Assembly: GCA_029851415.1 (NCBI GenBank)
Contig: CM056743.1
Span: 15,492,727-15,556,726 of the forward strand
Direction: 5' to 3'
Origin: Eretmocerus hayati
Taxonomy: Eukaryota; Arthropoda; Insecta; Hymenoptera; Aphelinidae
DNA length: 64,000 nucleotides
The position numbers and the translations under genes were made by a program. A model generated the notes under the pieces. The model saw only the letters and a program-made list of their open reading frames with translations. It was not told the origin of the DNA and did not search any database. This document shows positions 1 through 9,900 of this stretch, in pieces (position 1 is the first letter of the stretch; each line of letters opens with the position of its first letter).

Positions 1-1438
1 ATAGAGATTCTACATGATTCAACTCCCCACTCGGTCTGTGAGATACTTAGCAAATTTAAGTACTGCAATGCTATTCCATCAATGTAGAATATTCATAAGA
101 GACATTTTGAAAGTATTTTCCACTTACGAATATTTTCATTCTTCTCCTCGGAACTACTATATGTATAATTGTGATATTTCTGATTTGAGGTTATCTTCTC
201 GAAAGTGACTTTTGATATTGAACCCATAAAATGCTTTTATCTCTAGCCAATCGAGACATGGAGAAGTTAACTTTCGAGTCAAGAACACTTCTACTATGCT
301 CTGATGACGCACAAAAGCGATTTTTTTTCTGATGCACAATGGTTTGACCCAATGTTTGTAGCTGATATTGACCATGAGTGATGAGCAAACACTCCCTTTG
401 ATGCTCCGGTCTTCAATTTATTGGCTTGAATTATTACAGATTCAGATATATCCTGTATATGAAATAATATTCCAGTTCTCGTGAGCCTGTGCAAATCACC
501 GGTCCTAACGCAAAATATATCATGTGTTGTAAACATAAGCTCCCGAAAGAGAAGAATTTCGGTAATATTTATTCGGTTTTTGTTGAGGCGGAGGAAATTC
601 GTTGTGGGACATAAACCTTCACTTTTTCTAATTAATCATCGTATGAAAAGACTTCATTTCTATTCGGTTGTTTTGATGTTGTGGAATAAGCTGTTTCGAA
701 TTTTACGAGAGTCTTTAAAGCCTATGCGGATAGTAACTGAATAATCCAACCAATCATAGTATCGCACCTACACGAATAGAGCGTGTTCTGGTGATACTTA
801 TATCGTGAAGTAGGTATGTAATCATTTAATGTTTGATGAGTGTTCCAGTATTCTACTCCTTCACTTTTGGGATACAAGACTTAATTGAAGATCCACATCG
901 TCGATATATTTTTTGCTCAAACTGATCGATGTTTTTTTTGGCTTGGAGTCTTTGAATGGATTATGTTCAGCAACATCAACTAATTTCCCAGCAGTTGGAG
1001 TCTTTTTCTCTCTACTGCTGTGAATTGAAGTGCACCTGCTCTGTTCTTCTATTTTTTCGCACATTTTTGTTTCAACCACCGCCTATCCCTCGTGTTGAGG
1101 CGTATTTTTCAAATAAAACAGATTCTGTCTGGCTATTGAACGTGATGGACATCTTCATCTGGGCTCGTTTAATAAATCAGGGAATCATTCCATCTTGAAT
1201 GAGTGAAATTTGAGGTTAATGAAAGCTCAAGGAATTCGTGCGAGACAACGTCTATCCAGTAACCTCTCCTTTTCATCGAAGGAATCTACATGAGGGTCGC
1301 TCATGGCTGATACGTCAGTGTGAGTTTTCGCAGTTACAGAGTGTAAATAACAGATCGATCATCTGCGGTGAAAATTTAGCACTTCAAGTGCCGTTATGTC
1401 TCAATCACCCATCGGTTAGGATAATCTTGATTCCACTG
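1..1438. other. Unassigned A+T-rich DNA
   Basis: No gene, RNA or transposon could be recognised here. Open frames are short and have no family motif. The only stretch with protein-like composition is the minus-strand candidate listed separately at 861-1079. Confidence 0.5.
861..1079 (-). CDS. Weak candidate exon, unknown charged peptide
   Basis: This is a 72-codon open stretch on the minus strand ending in TGA. I do not recognise the product. Its predicted peptide is rich in Lys, Ser, Asp and Glu (for example the segment KPKKTSISLSKKYIDD), which looks more like a real hydrophilic protein than the Leu/Phe-rich translations of the surrounding noncoding DNA. It is bounded upstream by an in-frame TAG whose AG could be a splice acceptor, but there is no clear pyrimidine tract, and I see no polyadenylation signal just downstream. 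It may be chance. Confidence 0.18.
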   Translation of the reverse strand: MVETKMCEKIEEQSRCTSIHSSREKKTPTAGKLVDVAEHNPFKDSKPKKTSISLSKKYIDDVDLQLSLVSQK

Positions 1439-1860
1439 CCCTAGTAAAAATAAGTGCCTCATGATCATATATGAACATGTTCCCGACCAGACTCTGGGCA
1501 TACATGACTACCTATGACCATGAGGCCGGAGTCATAGGTCGTCATTGGTCTCCATAGTTGATCATAGGAATTTATGTTGGAAATGAAGCACTTCATTGCC
1601 AACTCGAAATATTTCTCAATCCGAAGCTTCGAAATAAGCGCGCTTGGGACTCCAACTGCTAGGCCTCCATCCGATATTGAGAATGTCATGTACAACGACT
1701 TGATTACAATAACCCTACGGCCATGTACGAGTTGGCTTTGTGTGCCTATGACTAACCATGGAGACATAATATTTTCTGAGGTCATAGATTGTCATAAATG
1801 ACTATAGTTCGGCTGGGAACATTTTCATACATGATCATGGGGCACTTATTTTTACTAGGG
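1439..1860. mobile_element. 422-bp MITE with CCCTAGTAAAAAT ends
   Basis: The ends are inverted repeats of about 45 bp beginning CCCTAGTAAAAATAAGTGCC, differing at only a few positions. A further imperfect palindrome inside repeats variants of CCTATGAC and GTCATAGG. The bases TG lie directly outside both ends, which could be a 2-bp target duplication. No transposase is encoded, so this is a non-autonomous element. Its terminal motif resembles those of the elements at 38272-39552 and 53801-53926. Confidence 0.8.
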
Positions 1861-3219
1861 TGATTTGAAGTCTGTATTGTATGTAGCTATTTGATCAAGC
1901 GCGTCCAAAACCAACGAGAGTGTTTCTCATTTGATCGACCAGAATAAAATTCTCACTGATGCATTGAGTCAACAATAAAAGAAAACCGAAGAACATTGAG
2001 AGAGAAATTGTCGCTTCATCGTGAAGTTGATGAACTTAGGGTATTCCATGAACTCAACTGAAAATAGCGAGAATACCTGATTTTTGTCATATGCGACGAA
2101 TTAAAACATCCAAAAACGTCTCTAAGATCCTCAGAGTAGAATCATCACCTTGTGACATCCTTGAAGTCCTCAAAACCGAGTGCAGAATCTTCAGAACTTT
2201 ATCCTTCGGTAGTTCATTGTTGCCGCATGCTGACTCTATTGAAGACGAATTCTCGTAAGTTATTGCAATTCAAAACTGTTCGTGTGAAAACGCAATTACG
2301 TGCTAAAAAAATTGTATTCTTTCCAATTTCATTGACACGTTTAAAATAAAAATAGTGAGGAAGTTCAACTCCAATCATGTGCGGGCACGGGTAGTAAATA
2401 TTTTGCCCATTAAGATGACGAAACCAAATGCGTATCACTTGCTCTTCAGTTGAATTCGGAAGAATTATTGTAGGTATTTGGAAGGGCTGGGATGACTTGA
2501 AATCTTGTGTCACTGTTTTTAACTCATATAGGCTTTCAATTAGCGTGGTTTTATGATTCGTCACTGCCAGCGCGTCAGCTCTCTCAATCGTCAGTCGGAA
2601 GAATTTCCTCATTTCGCTCAGTGAGTTCGAAGAACGTTCCTGTTGTTTAGCAAACTTTCAAGAATACCTTCTTCCCTAACATCCGATGTCTTAAAAAAGG
2701 CACAGTGATAGAGATACAATCAAACTATCTGGTTCACACTAACGAGATACTTATACTGATGATCAAAATACGATTTTCATCATTTTTTCTTGAGCTAGCC
2801 TCGCTACTGGTTTTTAAATAATCGTCGAGGATATGGTCAGGACACGGTCGGTCAGGAGAAACCGAGAAAACGGGACATTATGACAATGACAAATCGTCTG
2901 CAAACCGACTCGCGTGGCTCTAAGGGATTATGGGGTTATTCGTTTTGTCGTCCGTGGTGGCTGAGAGCCTCGTTATCGCTTCGAAACGACTCTATAGCTC
3001 TGCACTGCAGACCTTACCAAGTCCAAACTAGAGGGGAATCGTGCTTTCGTTCTCGGAAAACCGCACTGACTCGGACCCGTATCGCGTTAATGATTCAATA
3101 TTTCACGGCTCTTTTGCCAGCAGGTTATACATTTATATCATTCTAGCTGCGCAGTGGATCATCTATCTTGGTCTCAAGCGGAATCTATTCATGAAAAGTC
3201 GAGGGTGATATGGATACTT
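1861..3219. other. Unassigned; one 132-codon ORF of no known family
   Basis: Nothing here could be assigned. A minus-strand open frame at 2214-2612 (132 codons) is among the longest outside the transposons, but an ORF of that length is expected by chance in a window this size. It has no recognisable domain. A locally more G+C-rich patch lies at about 2880-3120 without any recognisable content. Confidence 0.4.
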
Positions 3220-4270
3220 CAGATATGATCACGGTGTTCTGGAATCCAAAGAAAGTTCGTCCCAAATGAAGACAAAAACTGAATACAGGGGTTGGATCAT
3301 GATACCAAATAGTGATGAAATACTTTTGAATCAGAATCGGAGCTGCTTCTTTTTACGAATCATTCAAAAAATGGTCTTCAAAGTCAGAGGTGGTATATTT
3401 GTGTATATTGCGGTCACTTGCACGGAATTTCGCGTATGTGGTTGGGTTTTATGAGATCTGTCATATATTTCCCGTCAATTTCTGATCACGAAAACGTTTA
3501 TTTTGTACTTTTCAAAAGTTCCAAGCACCCTCGGAAGACAGAAGATATCCCCGTGTGGTAATTTCTGTGAATTGAAACAATTTGCACTGATTGCTTGTAA
3601 GATTTTGTGAAGGTTCATGCATGGCTTTTACATTTTACGTGATGGTTCCGGAATCTTAGAATAACAATGCAATCAGTTCCACAGCCTGGTGCTCAATTTT
3701 TATCCGCAGAAATTGATGAAAGCAGTTGTGGAATTCTCCTGACTTCTTATTTAAGTATGTTCTTTTGACTCTTTCCAACGATTTTTTTTTTACTGGAATT
3801 GTGACTGGCTAACGAGGTTTGAGGGTGATTGATGGGTTTGTTTCGATCGAAATTGTATTAGGATGCTTCCCAGGCCTGTAAATAATACAATCAATTCGGG
3901 TTCATCGGTATTGATTAACCATTATTTCATCCCCTCTAATTTTGCCTTCGTTCTTTTCCAACTCACTCATGCCATTAAATATTGGCTCAAAAATGAGTTT
4001 CGGTACTACCAGATATGGGTAAAATGAAATAAACTCGATCCTAGTTTACAATAGTCACAGAGTCTTGTTTCTCCGCGACCGCAAAATCTATACATAACCT
4101 ATAGCCTGCTACTTGCAGCTTATTCTATAAATATCTCGTGAAAAGAAGCAACTCCGATTTTGATTAAAAAAAAGTTCATCACTAATTGGTATTACGAACC
4201 AATCCCCGTATTTAGTTTTCGTCGTTATGTTGGACGAACTTTTTTTGGTCTCCAGAACACCATATGATAT
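3220..4270. repeat. Diverged palindromic element, about 1.05 kb
   Basis: Segments of the left side (about 3220-3480) reappear in reverse complement on the right (about 3990-4270). Examples are GGTGTTCTGG near 3233, matched by CCAGAACACC near 4252, and AATCGGAGCTGCTTC, matched by GAAGCAACTCCGATT. A pair around TATATTGCGGTC and its partner shows that the pairing continues inwards. The arms are clearly diverged (roughly 75-80 percent by eye), so this is an old foldback-type element. The outer ends are uncertain. Confidence 0.6.
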
Positions 4271-4485
4271 AGTTGAATGTTTCTAGGGGGTATTCAAGGA
4301 AAATAGGTGTGCAGGCCTATTTAAACGTTCTTCTTAGTACGACACAAATTTGAACGGATTTTCGTGCATTCCAGAGAAGTGTCGTTTTTTTGCTACTATT
4401 TTTTGCATATTAACGCATTTTCAAACTCTTTTCGAGGTTATTATTCCGAGGTTATGCGGGAACTTTAGTTCAAGGTGGGTTCCGA

Positions 4486-4710
4486 AGCATCGAAGCCACC
4501 GAGAGGGACTTATGGAAATTCACCTTGGTGTTGGCCGAGATTCGGACGCCAGCCTTCTACGTTGAAGGCGAGGAGCTTATTCATGAGACCGCGGCGGCTT
4601 TCTTGCTAGGATTGATATCACTTGATTTACAAAAACGTTGGACTCCTGAGACTCGAATAGACCTCGTTCATGATTACTACGGCTCAAACTACATGAAAAA
4701 TGATAACTAG
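4486..4710 (+). CDS. Weak candidate exon, unknown
   Basis: This is an open stretch ending in TAG at 4708-4710. The predicted peptide (for example TLVLAEIRTPAFYVEGEELI) has balanced, protein-like composition and the region is more G+C-rich than its surroundings. The frame is open further upstream, and an AG at about 4473 could be an acceptor. I do not recognise a family. The rest of 4291-5082 shows nothing recognisable. Confidence 0.2.
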   Translation, partial: SIEATERDLWKFTLVLAEIRTPAFYVEGEELIHETAAAFLLGLISLDLQKRWTPETRIDLVHDYYGSNYMKNDN

Positions 4711-5082
4711 CATGGTGATTAAGATGACGGAAGCTTTCTGCGCCATATGAAGTCAGTCTCGGAAACAACGTCGAAATCACATTTAATTTCCCATTTTCAA
4801 ATATTTTCAGGAAGCCTACTCCACCCCAAAATCTTCCTTCGGTGTTCTCAGCAGATTAATTCTCATATCTGTACATAAAAGGGCAAAAATTGTGACCCCC
4901 AAGCGTGAAGATTCGAAAGAATCATTTACAATGGAAACTGATCAAGAGTTACCGGAAAATATGAAAGTTCAGATGTTGGGATAGCCTATGGACCACTGTT
5001 CACTCAAAAGGCAGCTTTTTGAGTAATACTCTAAGATAGACATCTAAAAATGAATGGAGCAGACCAACGTCAAATCAAAATT

Positions 5083-6625
5083 CGCGTAAAAATTGATTCT
5101 ATTGGCAATATATTGGCACAATATTGGCCATTGCTCTGGGCAATATATCGGCCATATATTGGAAAAGCAATTCCCAATATAGCGCCAATATTGCGGCAAA
5201 GAGCACTATCCAATATTGAGCCAATATATGGCTAAATAAAAAAGAAAATTCTAAGAGGCACATTGTCACTTCAAGAGCGCTCCTTTCAACATTTTCATGA
5301 ATTTTAATTTTGGTACTTGTCATACCATACGTGACTGCATGACTGCGTTTATCTCGATTGGTCCTCAGAATCTCGTCGAACAACACGGGCATCTTTGCGC
5401 CTGCAAAACACAATGCAACCACAAAGCATCAATTTTCTCAAATTTTGGATCATGCTCGGGATCGTGCATGATTGGAATAACGCGCGCGACAAGGCGGAGA
5501 AAAGCACGAGGAACTCGTTAATCGATTCGTGACATTACTTGAGGGTTGAGGCGGCCCGGTGGCCCGCATTCTCAAAAATATAAAACGAAATTGATCAGAG
5601 TATGTTTTAGAAAACACAAGAGGTTATGAGGATCTGATTGTATTCATGAATTCCGAGGATGAATTATTGAAGTTACTTATCTGACTTCTCGGTCGCAATA
5701 GTTTCTCATTTCCAACCCCGACATCAGCGTACGAGTCGATTTTCTATGATACAGCTACGGCCAATCAGTTTTTATGAATTTTTGAGAGTCCGAGGGATAC
5801 AGCAAAATTTCTCGGCGCGAGGTCGAGCAGACTAACTATTATGCATGTTTGTTTACACGACGATCAACGTGCTCTAGTCTGCTCGACCTCGCGCCGAGAA
5901 ATTTTGCTGCATCCCTCGGACTCTCAAAAATTCATAAAAACTGATTGATCGTAGCTGTATCATAGAAAATCAACTCGTACGCTGATGTCGGGGTTGGAAA
6001 TGAGAAACTATTGCGACCGAGAAGTCAGATAAGTAACTTCATTTCATCCGCGGAATTCATGAATATAATCAGATCCTCATAACCTCTTGTGTTTTGTAAA
6101 ACATACTCTGATCAATTTCGTTTTATATTTTTGAGAATGCGGGCCACCCGGCCGCCTCAACCCTCAAGTAATGTCACGAATCGATTAACGAGTTCCTCGT
6201 GCTTTTCTTCGCCTTGTCGCGCGCGTTATGTCCATCATGCACGATCTCACGAGCATGATCCAAAATTTGAGAAAATTGATGCTTTGTGGTTGCATTGTGT
6301 TTTGCAGGCGCAGAGATGTCCGTGTTGCTCGACGAGATTCTGAGGACCAATCGAGATAAATGCAGTCATGCAGTCACGTATGGTATGACAAGTACCAAAA
6401 TTAAAATTCATGAAAATGTTGAAAGGAGCGCTCTTGAAGTGACAATGTGCCTCTTAGAATTTTCTTTTATATTTAGCCATATATTGGCGCAATATTGGAT
6501 AGTGCTCTTTGCCGCAATATTGGCGCTATATTGGGAATTGCTTTTCCAATATATGGCCAATATATTGGCCAGAGCAATGGCCAATATTGCGCCAATATAT
6601 TGCCAATAGAATCTATTTTTACGCG
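5083..6625. mobile_element. 1.54-kb foldback element
   Basis: This is a near-perfect palindrome with arms of about 752 bp (5083-5834 and 5875-6625) and a 40-base loop at 5835-5874. The outer ends are CGCGTAAAAAT and its complement. By eye the arms are about 96 percent identical, so the element is young or the arms are homogenised by gene conversion. The outer about 150 bp of each arm is built from repeated CAATATATTGGC and CCAATATTGG units, which are small palindromes themselves. Each arm also carries a 107-codon open frame facing outwards, containing DEILRTNRDK, with a possible splice acceptor (TTTTGCAG) just before it. No transposase is visible. I see no clear target duplication. Confidence 0.85.
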
Positions 6626-6927
6626 GGTTCGTAGTACGAGTTTTGGTACATAGGAAGTGAAACATGGGAGGGAGATAGTGGGACACGACATTTACTGTTG
6701 GGAGGCAAACGCTCACTCAATTATGAGTTGCCTTGTGGAGATGTACCAAGACTGCAAGGTTTCAGTCTAGTGCATTTTAGGCTTGAATGAAATCTCAAGA
6801 GTCTCGAAGAGTTCTCGAGACTCTTTCAAAACTTGAGTTGAAGTTGACATATGTGTGCAGAGTTGGAGTTGATACTCGTGAATTCATAAGAAGGAGAGAG
6901 ATTGGTGAGATCTATGTACACTGACGC
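6626..6927. other. Short unassigned spacer
   Basis: The only feature seen is a small hairpin near 6797-6824 (AGAGTCTCGA paired with TCGAGACTCT). Confidence 0.4.
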
Positions 6928-7712
6928 TCATAAATTCGTGAACGGTGAGCGCACATTCAACCTCAGTTTGAGAAGCGATATTTCAGACTCTATGCACCGT
7001 AAGACAGTTCTGAAGGAAGCATCTTGAAGAGCGAAAGAAATGTTAACTTTTCAGTAGTTTCAATGATCTCTATCGATTATCTCGAAGGTACTAGATGCTG
7101 GTCGAAAGTTACAAATCCACGAAAATTTTCACTTTCATTGGTACACCTGCAGTTTTGCTGCAAATGAAGATACGTCAATTCTGTAAACGGCATCTTGTAG
7201 AGCAGAAAAAATTCTATGTGTAACCATTTCTCGATTATCTTTCCCGTTCCGCATGTGAGAACGTACCAGCTGTCAAAACACCTGAAATGATAGTTTTTCA
7301 TCGGAACCGACATGGAAAATGGCAAAAACCATTGTTTTGGGTGTTTGACAGCTCGTACGTTCTTACACGTGAAACGTAAAGAATAATCAAGAGATAGCTA
7401 CATATAGCATTTTTTCTGTTCTACAAGATGCCGTTTGCAGAATTGCCGTATCTTCATTTGCAGCAATACTGCAGGTGTATCGATGCAAGTGAAAATTTTC
7501 GTAGATTTCTAACTTTTGACCAGTATCTAGTACCTTCGAGATAATCTATAGAATTTATTGAAACCATTTAAAAGTTAGCATTTCTCTGCTCTTTGAGATG
7601 TTCTTTTTTCCACATTGTCCTCCGACGCATGAAATTCTGAGATATTGCTTCTTGAAGTGAGGCTGAATGTGAGTTCACCGTTCACAAATTTATGAGCGGT
7701 AGTAGGTGATTC
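6928..7712. repeat. Diverged palindrome (old foldback element)
   Basis: The left arm (about 6928-7285) and right arm (about 7330-7712) are inverted copies at roughly 80 percent identity. Paired landmarks are CGAAGGTACTAGAT with ATCTAGTACCTTCG, AGCTGTCAAAACACC with GGTGTTTGACAGCT, and the outer GCTCATAAATTCGTGAACGG. Read outwards-in, both outer parts encode a similar peptide, AHKFVNGE followed by TF and RS, on opposite strands. No transposase is recognised. Confidence 0.7.
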
Positions 7713-8584
7713 TTCAGATGTAGATGAGTGATAATTGATGAGTGCGTGAGTCTTGCCAACAAAGTAATTTTTTCTGATGAAAATTTTGTTTGCCCCAATC
7801 TGGACAGTGCTTTTAACTAGATCCACTTGAGATCTCGTTGGAATGTGTTGGTTCGTGGGTTTGACTCGAGTTCCCTCAGGGATCTATCAGAACTATTCTC
7901 TTGTTGATGGTTACGAAAAATTATATGATTATCAGAATTGGGATAAAGACTCGAGCAGCAGACAAAACTTAACAGGGTTTGAGAGAAATGAGAATCATTC
8001 CGTTACATAACCTGATCCTGAAGCTTTTTCATCAGAAACTTATTCAAAATCCATACATGGAATTTATAGAGCCCGAAATTTTAATCATTACCTACAAAGT
8101 TTTGATTAATGGATTGAGTCTTGTCGGCACAAAGTCTGACTCGTACTACTGAGATTTGAATTTGATCAACGCTGTAGTCTAAAAGCCAAATGTTATGATA
8201 GAAATCAATGCGAATGGTGAGTCATCGCTGTCCGTGCAATCCAATATATTGCATTTCATGATTGTCGCATCTCGTCAAAGGAGTGTGCGTGACATATTTG
8301 GAGGTTTTATTCCGAGGATCTGAAACAATGGCTCCGTCGCTAATTGGAAAAGAGGAAATTGAATTCACTTCATCTATCCTCCTTCCAGCTCTTCCAGACC
8401 TGCGGGTCCTCCCAAAAAAAGTTGGAAATGAATGCCGCCTCGGGGCCACGCTTTGATGGTTACGAGTATGACAGTCAACAATCGAATTAGTTTCAATCAC
8501 CGAATCGATAGATTTTCTGCGAGGCTGTAGTCCATTTTCTCATGGGACGGAGAACAAAGCTTCTAATTAGATAGCATCTCGTTC
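7713..8584. other. Unassigned
   Basis: No gene or repeat could be recognised. The minus-strand frame running in from the preceding palindrome continues to 7826 without any known motif. Confidence 0.4.
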
Positions 8585-9900
8585 GAGTGCAATCATGATT
8601 TTCGAAATTTGTTATGTGAGTATTATCGCGGATAATCACACGCTTTGGTCCTCAGAATCCAGAAGTTGAAAATTGATGCCTCGCATGCCTATGCCCATTA
8701 TTTTCATCCATTTTTGCATGGAAAATGATAATGTATCATAAATTTGAGGAGTTATTGTTTTGGAACGAGTGAGAGCGGTATATCAGTGATTTCGTTGGAA
8801 GTGTGATTTTCCGTGTTCCAAGTTCCCCCCAAGTTTCTATGGGTCGGAATGTGCACTGTAACAATTTTCTGGGGTGTATTCTATCGGTGCGCAACTATGT
8901 TAATAGTTTTTGAGTCGATTCTAACGTTCCCGTAATTTGTAGTGCCTCATAAAGGGCCGAAATGTCAATTCCGTCCCCTGTAGAAAACCTACTTTTGACT
9001 CTTGCAGTCACTGCAACGCATATTCAGAGTCGAAAACCCTCATGTGTAGCTATGCACTTCTATTCGTGATACTTCAAATAACATAATCCACCACTTTGCG
9101 ACTCAAGATTACTTGCTTAGTTCGCGCACGGACATCCGATATTTTGAAGACGGATTTGCACCGAAACTGTCAGCAAAGTTTCTGATAGTCTGTTGCGCCT
9201 TTCTAATCAATGAGGTTGATTTTCAGAATCCCAAATACACCTAATTCTTGCGCGACATCAACCGAAAACTCGAATCCGCACCGAGGCGCACCACATGAAC
9301 GTATTTTCAGAATGGCGTACAAAATTTTCTGTCCTTTCCGTCCCCATGTTGTGCTCCGCCCCAACGCGTTATATCACTTTGTGGAACACATTTTCTTGTA
9401 GTATTCGGTTGCATTGGATCAAATCTATGCGGAAAAGAGTCTACGATTAGTTGCCGAGCCGTGAGAATATTTCTAAGGTGAAATGTCAATTCCGTCCCCT
9501 TTACGACCCCTTAAACTCGACATATCTTCGTCCGGCTTCAATTTTAAGCTACGTAGCTCTAGTTATTTCCTCTATGAGCCCAAAAAAATGGAAACCAACT
9601 GCAACGACCCACTAAAACTCGTCTGGGCCTGAATTAATTTTTTGACCCAAATCACTCTCTACGACGATTTTGGTCCCAAAAAATCACACTTTCGGCGGAA
9701 TTACTCATATGCGATTTTTACATGTATATGACATTGCATGGGAATGTAGTGCATGGAACTGACATTTCCAGTTTTCACCATTTTTTTGTCTAGCGAGAAA
9801 TCCTGAAGCGATTGGACCATATGACTTCGAAATTCGTGTTTAGATGGTTGTATTTTAGCCAAAGCCATGTATTACTCACGATACACTTACATGCTCTAGA
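8585..9900 (+). repeat. Repeat X, copy 1, split by a MITE
   Basis: 8585-8780 and 9710-9900 together match the uninterrupted copy at 13060-13450. Shared stretches are GAGTATTATCGC, GAAAATTGATGC and CTCGCATGCC on the left, and GAGAAATCCTGA, CCATATGAC and TTCGTGTTTAGATGG on the right. The break falls at a TA dinucleotide and is filled by the M element. The nature of X is unknown. Confidence 0.75.
8783..9707 (+). mobile_element. MITE family M, copy 1 (TA target)
   Basis: The terminal inverted repeats are about 30 bp, of the form TGAGTGATTCCGCCGAAAG followed by TGTGATTTTT. TA lies on both sides (8781-8782 and 9708-9709). The element interrupts repeat X, and the uninterrupted X copy at 13060-13450 shows the pre-insertion site. 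A related copy lies on the minus strand at 55229-56346 (about 75 percent identical by eye). The sequence GAAATGTCAATTCCGTCCCC occurs twice inside (near 8959 and 9480). No transposase is encoded. The TA target suggests mobilisation by a Tc1/mariner-type enzyme. Confidence 0.8.

Noticed and set aside
2214..2612. 132-codon minus-strand ORF as a gene
   Set aside because: About one ORF of this length is expected by chance in the window, and no motif or splice support was found.
5099..6609. Two conserved 107-codon proteins
   Set aside because: They are mirror images in the two arms of one palindrome. Their similarity follows from the inverted repeat and is not evidence of two genes.
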